DNA from: Corythucha ciliata
Taxonomy: Eukaryota; Arthropoda; Insecta; Hemiptera; Tingidae
Assembly (NCBI GenBank): GCA_038030265.1
Contig: CM075937.1
Coordinates: 23,808,001 to 23,872,000, forward strand
Reading direction: 5' to 3'
Length of the DNA: 64,000 nt
Shown: piece by piece, positions 1 to 11,035 of the stretch
Layout: the number at the start of each line of letters is the position of its first letter
How positions within the stretch are numbered: position 1 is the first letter of the stretch
Translations under genes and position numbers: made by a program
Notes under the pieces: generated by a model
Seen by the model: the letters and a program-made list of their open reading frames with translations, nothing else
Told to the model about the DNA's origin: nothing
Databases searched by the model: none

Positions 1-137
1 AAACCACATTCAGATAGTAACTTTTCGCTGTTTTCTCGCTAAACTTATAAAATTACGGTAAATAGGACTATAAGGTCATTAAATGGGAAATTGATGTGGT
101 CTAGAACTTTGGAATAAGGCAAATATAATGTAAGTTA

Positions 138-590
138 TCACTCTTTTTGAAGTTTAAATAATGTCCGAGTCCCAGGAACACCTCCCCAGACAGCAATACC
201 ATACGCAAGTATGGAATGGAAACATCCAAAGTAAACCATTCTCAGGACATCTTTTGACACGCTAGACTTAAGTTTTCGTATCATGAAAGTTACCCTCGTC
301 AGTCTTTTCGAGAGTTCCTCAAAGTGCTTTTTAAACGTGAGTTTGGAATCCAGATGAATTCCCAGAAATTTCACAGCATTGTTCTCAAATTCTGGGAAAT
401 TACTTAGGCAGAACACGATCCGGGAAGTCTTTTCGTCGTTCATTTCTAAATTATTTGTGTCAAACCAGTCCTTGGCTTTCGCAACTGATGCTGTCGACGA
501 CGAAATGGCGGTATCATAATCCCGCGAGCAAGTGAGAAGGGTCGTGTCGACGGCATATCCGAGAGGTACACAGTCGGAACAACAAGATTC
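138..590 (-). pseudogene. Non-LTR reverse transcriptase fragment (thumb region)
   Basis: This is a remnant of a LINE reverse transcriptase. An open stretch of about 101 codons reads FLGIHLDSKLTFKKHF followed by the long helical segment typical of the region after the catalytic palm in CR1/Jockey-type elements. Just upstream on the same strand (about 545-560) the active-site box reads YAVDTTLL instead of the usual YADD, so one catalytic aspartate is lost. The following D-W-F and N-N-L-E-M-N-D-E-K-T residues fit RT block 7. No endonuclease or 3' tail is visible, so this is a broken, truncated copy. The clade assignment is tentative. Confidence 0.75.
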
Positions 591-639
591 AAAATCATTA
601 GTCAGTATTATAAAGAGAGTGATGAAGCTGAAGCCGTCG

Positions 640-985
640 CTGAAGCCGTTGGAGTGTAGTGCTTATTCCCTGTCGAGTAGTCCGTTCCCAGGCTGAAGAG
701 CTGGTCCAGGTTGGAGAGGTGTTCATCGTTCGACTTCTTGACAGACAAGAAGTGATTTCTCAGGTCCTGCTGCGCTGCTTATATAGACAGTGGGTGGTTT
801 CCTTCCACTCTCACCCGCTCGGGTTGCTCAGTGGGGGGTGGGTGGTTCACTTTCCGACTTTTCCCTCACTATTAGGGCTCTCGGGACGACCTCTTTTTTT
901 GTGTAGATGTCCCTTGGAATTTTTGCCTGGGGTTGGCGACTTTATGTATTTTTTGTTCGCGGGGTTTTTTGCCCGACGTCAAAGC
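640..985. repeat. Dispersed repeat family R1, module A, copy 1
   Basis: This stretch is repeated at about 25,560-25,905 with the same order of landmarks: AGGCTGAAGAGCTGGTCCAG, the GTGGGTGGTT boxes, and an end at TTTTTTGCCCGACGTCAAA. The two copies differ by small indels, so open frames on either strand (for example 659-988) are probably incidental. I do not recognise the family. At the right edge it runs into a 12-bp minisatellite and then into a fold-back structure, whereas the 25.9-kb copy runs into a different array, so the family looks modular. Confidence 0.6.
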
Positions 986-1083
986 TGAAGATGAAGCTGA
1001 AGATGAAGCTGAAGATGAAGCTGAAGGTGAAGCTGAAGGCGAAGCTGAAGGTGAAGCTGAAGGCGAAGCTGAAGATGAAGCTT
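983..1083. repeat. 12-bp minisatellite (GCTGAAGRYGAA)n
   Basis: About eight tandem units of GCTGAAGATGAA, alternating with GGTGAA and GGCGAA variants. The run encodes a Lys-rich heptad-like peptide in one frame, but the neighbouring sequence is repeat DNA and I do not treat it as coding. Confidence 0.9.
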
Positions 1084-1091
1084 AAGACACC

Positions 1092-1347
1092 GGCTACGGT
1101 GGAGGATCTCGTGAGGTTTTTGAAGCGCAGGGGGGTGAAATTACAGTCAAGATCGAAAGAGTACTTGGTTAGCACGGCGAAAAATGCTCTCGAATCTAAT
1201 TTACCGATGGATATGACGACGGTCGACGGTGGCTCGTCCTCCACAGATTTCGACGTGTTCTCTATTACGGGTTGGGGAAAATTTCCCTCCATCCCGATTC
1301 CGGCCAAATTTTCGGACCGTATGTCTGACCACGTGAGTAAAATGTGA
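1092..1347 (+). pseudogene. SAP-like domain fragment (left arm copy)
   Basis: The frame reads ATVEDLVRFLKRRG, then KLQSRSKEYLVSTAKNAL (with an initial P in this copy). This fits the helix-turn-helix pattern of SAP motifs: a first helix ending in a Gly, a basic turn, then a second helix with conserved leucines. SAP motifs bind AT-rich DNA and occur in several transposon proteins. The frame continues through TGWGKFPSIPIPAKF to a stop at 1347. The reverse-orientation copy at 2748-2960 keeps the same protein frame with few changes, which suggests past coding constraint. Protein identity beyond SAP-like is unknown. Confidence 0.4.
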
Positions 1348-1814
1348 GGTTCTCATCGAAAAATCAGGGGATGGTACGAGTTCGGGTTAGTGAACTAACT
1401 TTCAGTTCTCACTTACTACCAATCTAAACTTGACCATTCGTAGGCCCTGTCCGTAAGATCTTTGCTATTAAGACTATTGTGTGTGAGGGCCAGATCATGG
1501 CGGGGACTACCGGGGCTATAGCCCTGGGCGGCAAAATTTGAGAAATAGTTAGCGGCGGGGGAGGGGGCAAGACAAATCGAAGCACGATGACATTGAAGAG
1601 GACGATTTTTTTTTTTTTTAATTGGACACACTTTGATCGAGTTGCCCACTTTGTGCCAGTACTAAGCGGATTCCTCGGCCGATGGGCGATTGGCTGAACT
1701 CTAACGCGCTGTGTCACATCCTTCTAGCGAATAGAACAATAGCTGGACCAACACCTATCGGGGCCCAGGGCGGAAATCTCTACGTCTTTCATCATCCTTT
1801 GCTTGTCCAAATGA

Positions 1815-2095
1815 CAAACTTCGAGGAAATTAGCGCTTATCTTAATTTTAGTCGCGAATTTTCCCCTTGGAACTACACATGAATTGACGCATTATCTCAA
1901 TTTCAGCCACGAATGAGAGCTTTTTCAAAATTTCAGCCAAGAATAATAGCGTTTTTTTAGAACTTTTAGCCGCGTGATTGCCCCAAAACAGCAAATTAGC
2001 ATGCATTCTCAATGTTAGTCGCCTAAGGACGTATAGAATCTGGGAATTAGCCTTTTTTTTCTCAATTTCAGGGTCATAACCGGGGCGGCCGGGAC
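1815..2095. repeat. Degenerate ~35-bp tandem array, copy 1 (R1 module B)
   Basis: Diverged units follow the pattern TTCTCAATTTTAGCCGCGAATGAGCG. The same array, ending in the same unique tail (GCCGCGTGATTGCCCC, then a CGTA(T/C)AGAA box, then TTTCAGG), recurs at about 25,925-26,265. The shared tail shows the two arrays descend from one element rather than arising independently. Confidence 0.6.
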
Positions 2096-2747
2096 GCTCG
2101 TCGCTGTTACAAATCCCGAAACCACAGTGCCTCACCATTTTCGGGCTACAAATCGCGTTAAATGTAACTAATTATAGCACTTCATAAGGGGTAGAGATAG
2201 AGGATTCAGATTTCCTGGTTATATTGGCTCAAGGGTGAGGCACTGTTGTTTCGTGATTTGTAACAGTGACGAGCGTCCCGGCCGCCCCGGTTATGACCCT
2301 GAAATTGAGAAAAGTGCGTCCAATTAAAAAAAAAAAATTCGTCCTCTTCAATGTCTTGCCCCCTCCCCCGCCACTAACAATTTCTCAAATTTTGCTGCGC
2401 AGGGCTCTAGCCCCGGTAGTCCCCCCCATGATCCGGCCCTCACACTCTACAGTCTTAATAGCAAAGATCTATCTTACGGACAGGGCCTACGGGGTCCCGG
2501 GATCTTACTTGACAGGGGTCAAGTTTAGATTGGTAGTACGTGAGAACTGAAAATTTGTTCACTAACCCGAACTCGTATCATCCCCTGATTTTTCGATGAG
2601 AACCTCACATTTCACTCATGAGGTCAGACACAATGCGGTCCGAAAATTTAGCCGGAATCGGGATGGAGAGTAATTTTTCCCAACCCGTAATAGGGAACAC
2701 ATCGAAATCTGTGGAGGACGATGCAGCTGCGTTGAAATCGCCCTTTC

Positions 2748-3008
2748 TCAAGCGCGATACCTTTTCTTGGAGCCACCGTCGACCGTCGTCATATCCATCG
2801 GTAAATTAGATTCGAGAACATTTTTCGCCGTGCTGACCAAGTACTCTTTCGATCTTGACTGTAATTTCACCCCTCTGCACTTCAAAAACCTGACGAGATC
2901 CTCCACCGTAGCGGCGTCAGGACTACCTGACAAGACTGCACCCGGTATATCTTCCGGGTTCAATTTCACTTTTTTTATTGGTCTTATGGCACTCATGAGC
3001 TGCAACAT
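2748..3008 (-). pseudogene. SAP-like domain fragment (right arm copy)
   Basis: This is the mirror copy of the fragment at 1092-1347, with a longer upstream segment (about 30 residues beginning MLQLMSAIRPIKKVKL) that may be the original N-terminus of the protein. The SAP-like block ATVEDLVRFLKCRG is intact. The frame is cut after VDGGS by the short extra segment unique to this arm. Probably a dead piece of a transposon gene. Confidence 0.4.
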
Positions 3009-3862
3009 AAAAATAGGTAATTAGTGCCTTGCACGAACTTGTGTTAATAAAATCGTTTGTGAAGCTGTGGGTTCATAGCTCTGTAGCCCGGTGAAGCATT
3101 TACTTTTTATGTAGTGTTTTCGTGCCAACTTGACCGTTCTAGTGAGCTACACCCCAGCAGCAATAAATAAACAATCAGTCTTTGATAAATAGTGAGCCCA
3201 AATGAGCTTACTTACTTTAAAAAACAAATTAGTATTAGGCGAGGGATCCCGAAATTGACACGAGCGTGAAATCAGCCTCCTTTTGGACGAGCGTGAAATC
3301 ATCCTCCTTTTGGCCAGCCTCTAAAAACCTAAATGAAACCTACCCCTCTAAATTTCTGAAGAAAAAACACTCGAGTATGCGCGTAGCAAAACAGAAGCTA
3401 ACATACAATAAAAGTTATAATACATATAGAAAACCAAGTTGTGCATCTCGGAGGAAAAAGTGATTACCAAAAATCTGGGTTTGAAATTTTGCTCCTGTTA
3501 GATCTCACTACCATCGCTTCCGGATATATCTCCAATATTGCCGCGAGTGATGATTTTATTATTATTCCCTGATGGGATGACCGTCTCGTCGTTTTGTGTA
3601 GTTCTACATCGAACAATACTCATTAGTAAATGTTTTTTTTATTTCAAATAATTGTTTGGTCGGCTTCGAAGTTCATATTTTGTACGACGGAGTTGAGCGA
3701 ATAGGCCAAAACGCTGCATGTAAAAGTTGGTCGCCGGTATTTGGATAAACCAAATGATCTTGGGGCAGAGGCAGACACATTCTCGTAAGTCTCCTACAGC
3801 TTGGGCGCTGTTTGGTAAATGGTTTTAACATTTTCGGCAGCAGCCATTATAAAAACAAGCCT
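3009..3862. other. No gene seen
   Basis: Repeat-flanking DNA. A short tandem duplication (ACGAGCGTGAAATCA..CTCCTTTTGG, twice) lies at about 3258-3313. I see no exon structure or element ends. Confidence 0.4.
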
Positions 3863-4001
3863 GGGGGCTTATTCTCTAACTCCGAAGCAATAGCTTTTTC
3901 GAAGTCATATGTTTATTTCATTGATTTTCTTCAAACAAATGAATGAAATAAACACATGGCTGGCGAAAAAAATATTGCTTGTTGTTAGAGAATAGGCCCC
4001 C
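3863..4001. mobile_element. MITE family M1, copy A
   Basis: A 139-bp near-perfect palindrome bounded by GGGGGCTTATTCTCTAAC and GTTAGAGAATAGGCCCCC, with an inner palindrome around TTCATTGATTTTCTTCAAAC. Related copies lie at 15,968-16,105 (reverse orientation) and 19,517-19,641. The short length, inverted termini and absence of coding capacity fit a non-autonomous DNA transposon. Target duplications are not clear. Confidence 0.85.
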
Positions 4002-4786
4002 AGTATAGTTGTAAATTCCAATTTTTTCGGCGGTTGTTGCTCCTTAGATTCGTCAGTAACAGTTTGATGGACGTGAGAAATTTTTCGGTTATCAAGAATA
4101 TGGACTTGTCAATTATTTGGTGTACGGTATCAGTGGCTGCAGCTGGATGAATTTAGGTGCTAAACATTTCTTGAACATAAGCCGCCAAAAAGTGGTCCCG
4201 TCAGAAGAATTGAGGCTCGAAAAGCAGAAACGCGTTCTTCTGGCCAAAGTAAGAGTATCATGAAAGGATGTGTTTTCTTTGTTCTTACATTTCGAAATAC
4301 TAATTGCAGGAGCCATGCATCGGTAACTGCCATAGGTTTGTTCCAAAACCTATTAGAGAACTCGCTCGTTCAAGCATCACGACCACCCATTGAAATAGAT
4401 TGGATATATTGCTTGTGTCCAGGAAAAAATGTTTCTCGAACGGATTATGGGGTACGCTGAAATGAACTTCTTTGTTGTACATTTAACGACCGAATTAGAT
4501 GGAGTAAAAATGTTCAAGTACCCACATTAAATAATACTCAGTAGTGTAACGGTTGCCCGAACCTCCAAAAGCCAGAATATTTTCTTGCTGTGGTGCTGGC
4601 TGACGTGAAATGGCATACTCAATGTTATTCACGTTTCCATATTCAAGCATTTTCGATGCTTTTTAAGTTTTTTTTTTCGAATCTACGAAACACTGTGTTA
4701 TGCAAGAAACGCAACAACCTCACGTAACACAAAACAAGGCGTTTCTCTTTCTAGTAGTGTAACTTGATGACGGTAATAGGGAAAGA

Positions 4787-5222
4787 GGCAAGCGTCCAAA
4801 GCAAATGAGGGGGAGTTGTACTTACATGTATTTCCTTGAACCCCCCTCCAATCATACCTCGCCAACTCGGCTTTACGTAAATTGTCGCCGTATTTCTGCA
4901 CCAATCATGGATTTCAAGGTCTATTTAAAACTCAAGGAAATTCTGCTCGCGCGTTCGATCTTGCTTTCCTAAACAAGTCGTCGAAAGAGAGTGAATTTTC
5001 AAGGTAAAATTGTATTAGGGTTTTACAGATATTTCAGGGGTGAACTTTGAAAAAAGAAGATCGTACGAGCGTGCAGAATTTCCTGGAGATTTAAATGAGA
5101 CCTTGAAATCCAGGATTGGTGCAGAAATACTGCGATAATTCACTTAACGCCGAGTAGGTGAGATATGATTGGATGGGGGTCGAGGAAGTACAAGTACAAC
5201 TCCCCCTTAAGCCCCGTCCACG
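4787..5222. repeat. Fold-back element, arms about 160-180 bp
   Basis: About 4787-4968 is repeated inverted at about 5058-5222: GGGGGAGTTGTACTT pairs with AAGTACAAGTACAACTCCCCC, and the TTTCTGCACCAATCATGGAT box pairs with ATCCAGGATTGGTGCAGAAA. The loop is about 90 bp. No coding sequence. A non-autonomous element is likely. Confidence 0.75.
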
Positions 5223-6170
5223 CGTTCAAAGTTATTTGTGCAAACAGGTTTGAATTAGCAGGTTTGTGCTTTCCCAAGTAGCAAAGTTGGTTTAACAAAC
5301 ATTTTAAAAACGTTTAATTTAGGTAAAAATATTTGATGAATTAATGTTTGGCTATCAAATATTTTTAAATGTGTTTAAAACGTAAAAATAACAAATTTTA
5401 GTTCTAAATGTTTAATAAATAGTTTGTGTCTTAGCGCAAATTAATTTTTTTTCAATACGTTTAAAACCATTTTTTAATACTTTTTTATTTTCAAATTTCT
5501 CTGGGCTACTATACATACAGTCTTATTCAGTTCATCGCCCTTTTTTTTCTCCTGCATTGTTGTGCATCATCAGGGGGAACATTTTGGAAACTACCTCCAC
5601 TTTATCACTTCCATGTTCGAAAATTGAACATCGAGTCCAAACTGACTTCGTATTTTTGATGGAAAACTTTTGGGTTAAAAAAATTGGTTTTCATCGTGCC
5701 ATCGTTCTGTCGTTTTTTTTCTCTTTTTGACGTGTACCGGGTGTACAATGACGAGATGCTCATATAGAGAAAAACCTGAGCTTGGGGACGACATTTGGGA
5801 CCGATTTGATGAAGTAACATTAGTATGGTGGTGGGCTCATTAGGGGGGGGGGGGTTGCGGTTGCGCCTTGGTAGTCGGACCAAGGCCACCCTCGGTCGTG
5901 AGTGTGCACGTCAGCACAAGTTTAGTGTCTTCATCGTCAAACTGCTCGTTCCCAGTAACCGGTAAGTTTACTTTTAATTATTTTAAGGGCCTGTGAAAAA
6001 GTATTATTGCATCTTGTGTTCTTCTCGTCTTTGAAACAATGTTTTTCCTGCCGCCCAATGCCATAAACATGTTTCGTTTATTCGCCTCTTCTAGTTTATT
6101 AGGCTATTATAGTACATATGTATGTATACTGATGCAATTTTTCCTCACAGGATAAAAATGGTTGGGGGCA

Positions 6171-6203
<33 letters not shown>

Positions 6204-6991
6204 TTTCGATGTTGCTCCTAGTCACTGGATTTTTGCATAAAACCAAGCGATTTACTCTCTCGCCGGGATTAATACGATGAAGCAAATGCCTGAAACAGAA
6301 TCTAACCAGCTGTCTACAGCCATCATTTCTGATTTCTGCAGCACATTACTCGCATAGCTCTATAAAAAAAGGTATTTGATTGATTTAATTTACTTTTTAC
6401 TCGGTACGAGAACTATTTGTTTGCATTAAACAATTGGATTCTATCGTGTTCGAAGGAGAAATTAAATGCTTCGCTGAGCTTCCCTCCGCCGTGGCCTTCT
6501 TGAGTTTTGACTTTTGAATGAGCTAAATCCATGAGAATTACGTTTTTTTCAATTTGGTATGGTTGAATATTACATTGTATAACTGCAATCGCATTGTTTT
6601 TTGCACCTTTATCAGAATTTCCAATACCGGCGTCTATTGGTGAAGCAAACACTCATCCCTGCACAAACGACCCTGAGAATAGTTGTGCAGGTAATTTTGG
6701 TTGAGTATTTTTCAAGTGACTTGGACTGTGACTGTAGGAAGCTCACAAGCGATTGATAACAAAAAAAAATTAAAAACCAAAAAACTAATTTTTAATATTT
6801 CAAATAATTTTTTTAAAATACATTTTTGTTGATTTTCAAATCTTTATTTAAGCTTTTTTATTATTTTATAAAATGTTTTTTTAACCATTTTCAAACGACC
6901 AATTAAATGAAAAGAGAAACGTTTTTTAAAGTTTAAAAAACATTTTACGAAAACATGTTTTCTAACTTATAAAACGGCCAACAAAACATTA
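5223..6991. other. AT-rich stretch, no gene seen
   Basis: Very AT-rich, with a 12-G run (5843-5854) and a 29-A run (6173-6201). The oligo-A run may be the tail of a retroposed sequence, but I could not identify its body. No open frame with protein character. Confidence 0.4.
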
Positions 6992-7261
6992 TTTTTTTTT
7001 AATTAATGATAACTTTATTTGTACTGTGTACATTTCAGTTTTGCTAACAATATTATTAGTAGAACATGCAATTCTAATTCACATGTGACGTGTGAAGAGG
7101 TATGTATCCACTGATACGCCTCTTATTAATAGGAACAAGTGCTGAATATACTTCACGAAAGAAAGGAGTGAATGATAATAATGTTCAACAATAAATATAA
7201 ATAATGGGGCAGTTATAACAGTTAGTTTATCACAGGCTTAATGTCACAAATCACAGAAGTT

Positions 7262-9952
7262 TCAGCTGATTATGTCAACTGTTCGTTTTCTTTTGAGTCT
7301 TCTTTGGTCTCGAGCTGGTGGTTGGTTTTCCAATAATTGCTGGAGTTCCGTATTGTGGTGGGATTGGAGTGAGTCAAAGTATCGACGGCTGGTTTCCTTG
7401 AGTACCTGGACTACCAGTGGTATATCCATATCAGAGTGAAGAGTGGAATACCGAACGTACCATGGTGCTTTGGTGATTATCCTGAGGATTCTAGTCTGAA
7501 GGGTTTGTATCTTTTTTATTTGACCGTCTGATGCAGATCCCCATATTTGACATCCATATTGCGAAATTGGCCTTATGAGAGCTAAATACATCAGACGCTT
7601 GGTGGAAAGGGCTAGAGCTGAGCTGGTGAGTAGCGGCATAAGAATGTGCATCCTCGTTCGAGCTTTCTTAATGACGGAGGTTATATGCTCGTGCCAAGTT
7701 AGTCTCTTGTCAAGAATTAACCCCAGATATCGAACATGGTCTGACTCGGGTACGTCAGTTCCGTTCATCACGATTTGATGGTGAGTCAATTTTCTTCGGT
7801 ACGTGAACTTGACAAGAGTGGACTTAGAGGGATTGACCTTTACTCGCCAGTGGTTTGCCCAGTCTTCTATCAGACGGATGTGCTCTTGCAGTGTTCGGCT
7901 TGACTGTTCGCAGGAATCACTCTTGGCTAGGACAGCGACATCGTCGGCAAACATGGCAGTGATGACAGCTGGGTCGCTGGGGAAGTCATGCGCATAAATA
8001 AGATACAAAAATGGACCCACCACACTTCCTTGCGGCACTCCAGCATTGATAATATGGGACTGTGATTTGACTCCTCCATAGGTAACTGCGTAGGATCTCC
8101 CTGATAAATAGGACTGAATAATCCGATAGTAGGTGTCTGGAAGATGGGGTTTTATTTTAAAAAGCAACCCACTATGCCAAACCTTATCAAAGGCCTTCTC
8201 GTTGTCGATGTATAGACCCATGCAAACCTGCTTTTCTTCATACGTTTTTAGTATGGTATCCACTACTCGATGGAGCTGTTGAGGACATGAGAGGTTGGAA
8301 CGAAATCCAAACTGTGTGGGAGGCAGTAAGGGTTCGAGAAATTGAAGCATTCTTGACAGCAGCAACCTTTGGAACACTTTGGAGAAGAGCGATAGTAAGC
8401 TAATGGGTCTATATCCATCAATACTGCGATGATTCTTGCCGGGTTTAGGGATCATTATGATCATTGCATGTTTCCAGTTTGATGGAAAATGAGTTAGTCG
8501 GATGATGGCATTGTAAATTTGGGTGAGTAGAACAAGTGCTTTCCTGGGTAGTGCTTTTAGAAGTGGCTAGACTATTTGGTCTTCTCCTGGTGCTTTCTTC
8601 GTAGGAGATCGGGAGATGGCGTCTCGAACTTGCGAGGGCTTGAAGAGAGGAGGAAGAGGTGACAATTGGAGAGGTTCGTTCAAACCATCTTCAACTGACT
8701 GGCAAAAGGCTGCATCGCGTTGAGGATGAGGGGAGAATTGGCTGAACAAGCTGTTCGCAAAAGCTTCTACTTTTTGTTCAGGTGTATTTAACCAGCTGTT
8801 ATTAATTTTGAGTGGGGTTATATTCTCTCTTCTTTTGGTCAACGCCTTAGTCTTCCTCCATAAGGACCCGTCCTCGCTGCTCAATTGTTCAAGTTCGGAG
8901 TGAACATTTCGTTCTCTATGTTCTCTTAGAGCTTTCTTGAGGTCTTCTGTAGCTCTGTTACATGCTGTTTTGTGAGGCTGGTATTTAGTTCGCTCCCATA
9001 AATCTCTACAGCGTTTCTCTACAGAATGTAGCTGGGTGATATGAGATGGCCATGACACAGGTTTTGGTGTGGAAGATGAATTTTGTCGCGGCTGGTGAGC
9101 GATTGTTGCAGCTTGTTGTACTGAACGGGTTAGGTAGCTTACAGCTTTATCAAGGTCTGTTGTTGTTTTCAGGGGTATATTTGGATTTATTAGCTCTTCT
9201 AGAGTGGACTTGTATTTCTCCCAGTCGAATGGCAGTTTTATCAGTCCTGTATATGATTGGCGTCTATCATGATGAGCATTGATATTCATCATCACCGGGT
9301 AATGCTCGGAACTCAACTCATGTATTACGGAGGCGTTTGAACATAAATTGATCATATTTTTGCATATGAATATATCCAGAACGTCGGGAACTTGCCCTTG
9401 TGCCGGCTGGTGAGTGGGACTTATGGGATATATAAATTGCAAATTGTGTTGAAATCCTATATCAGATAGAATCCGTCCTCGTGGATTTGTCACATTTGAG
9501 CCCCATCTAGGATGCTTTGCGTTGAAATCGCCGCCGAGCAAGAACGAACTTCCAAGCTCATGAAAAACCCCCCAGTAATGAACTGGTAGTAATCGGTACA
9601 CAGGAGCGGAGTAATAAGAGCAAACTTGGTAGTAACTCGTGTTTAATTTGATGCTCACTCGAGCTATCTGAATTTCCTCTTCCTCGGTCGGTGGAAGGGG
9701 ATTGTGACTTATCGGTGTCCGAATGAAAATGGCAGACCCTCCTTTCCTCCTGCCACTGGGATGGTCTGCTCTATAAATTGAATAACCCGCAATACTAAAA
9801 TTAATGTGAGGAGCTAATTTAGTTTCAGTAGCCAATAGAATGTCGATTTCATGAGTTTTTAAAAAATGGTCTAGCTCATGGTATTTATTGTTGATACCTT
9901 GGCAATTCCATGTGACTATTTTCAGCGGACTATGTGTAGTTGTTGGATTCAT
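7262..9952 (-). pseudogene. LINE ORF2: AP endonuclease-reverse transcriptase, one internal stop
   Basis: A continuous frame of 897 codons is interrupted only by a TAG at 8567-8569. The N-terminal part (from 9952) is an AP-type endonuclease: KIVTWNCQGINNK at the start, the ATETKL box with the catalytic Glu, GGSAIFIRT, LLGGDFNAKHPRWGS with the catalytic D-x-N, and SSEHYPV. After the stop the reverse transcriptase follows: IPKPGKNHRSIDGYRPISLL, AGVPQGSVVGPFLY and the catalytic FADDVAVL, then FLGL-type LGLILDKRLTWHEH and the C-terminal basic RLKRKRT. Order and motifs match Jockey-clade ORF2. The stop falls in the linker just before RT block 1 (KKAPGEDQIV), where most family members have an Asn or similar. 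It is probably an inactivating mutation, not a programmed site. Confidence 0.9.
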
Positions 9953-10300
9953 GGTTTGATAATTGTAGGTAATATCTGGGCTAACATTTGTAGAACTGGT
10001 TGAATAACTGACAGCAATGTGTCAATTCTAGATATGAGCTCATCTAACTTATTGGTTGATTGTGGTGAACGATCAGAAAGCGTTTGGGAAAAGGTTCTGG
10101 TATGAGCTTCAACACGCTTCGGAATCAATGGGGGGAACGTTATGGCATTGACTTGAGGGTGGGGTGATACGGGATTGACTTGTGGCTGGGATGGTATGGG
10201 TTTAATAGCCATATCTGGAATACGATTATTGTTGTTAAATTTTTGAAGAATTTTCTTGCTACTTTATTATAAGTTGGAGCAAAACAGTTTGCACAAGTAA
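9949..10300 (-). pseudogene. LINE ORF1 C-terminal remnant
   Basis: The last 87 codons (start MAIKPIPSQPQVN) end with the amphipathic helix LDELISRIDTLLSVIQPVL, typical of Jockey ORF1 C-termini. The TGA stop overlaps the ORF2 ATG in the sequence ATGA, suggesting termination-reinitiation coupling between the two ORFs. Upstream, after a one-base shift, the other frame contains CANCFAPTYNK, a damaged zinc-knuckle region. The rest of ORF1 is missing because of 5' truncation. Confidence 0.75.
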
Positions 10301-10436
10301 GTTTGAAGAAAAGTTTGAACGTGTGGACCGGGCTTTGAACGTCAAAATGCAATAACTCCCCAAAAATGTTCCTAGCGGGCGAAACTTGTCCACCTTTGAA
10401 ATCTGGCTCAAAAATCCCTTATTATAGTAGAATACG

Positions 10437-11035
10437 AAATCCGATGAGTCCTAAGCTGAAGGGGGGGGGGCATAATTGCGGAGTGGGAGAACATTTGGCA
10501 AGTCGCTTAAATTTGAGATTTTGGAAATGAATTGAATTTGAGGTAGTTGCTCACTTATTTGTTAACGCTGAGTCAAATGAGACCAAACACAAGTCGCTAG
10601 CACCAATAGTTTATGAGTTATGATGCAATTTGTACTAAAAAGCGTCGTTTTTTCTCCTCCGTTTTTTTTTCTTTAAACGAACTTGGTCATAACTCGGAAA
10701 GTAAAGGCGGTTTGGCTTTGGTCGCATTCGATTCAGCATTGAAAACTACATCAGGAATGATATGAACACCGGTCAACCAGGAATGTTTTTTCAAATTAAA
10801 AATTGTCACAATTTTAGGAGAAAAAACGGCGCTTTTTAGTACAAGTTGCATCCTAACTCAGATACTATTGGTGCTATCGATCTGGGTTTGGTCTCATTCG
10901 ACTCAGCGTCAAAATGTATGTCAGGAACCACCAAATTACATTAATTTGGAAAATTTCAAATGTAAGCAATTTTCCAAGCTTTCTGCCATTCCATAATCCT
11001 GGTTCCCCCTCCCCCTTTTAGCTGTGCTTCAAAGA
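10437..11035. repeat. Fold-back element, arms about 210 bp
   Basis: About 10,437-10,670 is repeated inverted at about 10,818-11,035. Paired landmarks are TACTAAAAAGCGTCGTTTTTTCTCC with its complement, and GAGTCAAATGAGACCAAAC with GTTTGGTCTCATTCGACTC. The loop (10,670-10,818) holds a third, diverged version of the same GTCGCATTCGATTCAGC box. No coding signal. Confidence 0.7.

Larger units (their letters stand above)
1086..2932. repeat. Large nested fold-back (inverted repeat)
   Basis: The left arm (about 1086-1628) is repeated in reverse orientation at about 2312-2932. Shared landmarks are the SAP-like coding stretch, the GGGCCAGATCATGG / CCATGATCCGGCCC box, and a poly-T/poly-A tract at the arm tip. 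The right arm has a small extra segment near 2733-2770. A second, inner inverted pair lies at about 2058-2135 and 2232-2312 (GGGTCATAACCGGGGCGGCC and its complement). The structure could extrude a hairpin of over 500 bp per arm. Part of the left arm also occurs once, uninverted, at about 15.8 kb, so the palindrome appears to be a secondary product of an R1-type element. Confidence 0.85.
6992..10310 (-). mobile_element. Jockey-like LINE, 5'-truncated
   Basis: On the minus strand the order is: degenerate zinc-knuckle end of ORF1, ORF2 with endonuclease and reverse transcriptase, about 260 bp of 3' UTR, and an A tract (T9 on the plus strand, 6992-7000). The 5' end stops inside ORF1 near 10,310, as expected from incomplete target-primed reverse transcription. 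One in-frame stop in ORF2 and a one-base shift in ORF1 are the only lesions seen, so the insertion is young. No target duplication was identified with confidence. Confidence 0.85.

Noticed and set aside
942..1307. Minus-strand 121-codon frame with Phe-Ser heptads
   Set aside because: It is the complement of the GCTGAA minisatellite and fold-back arm.
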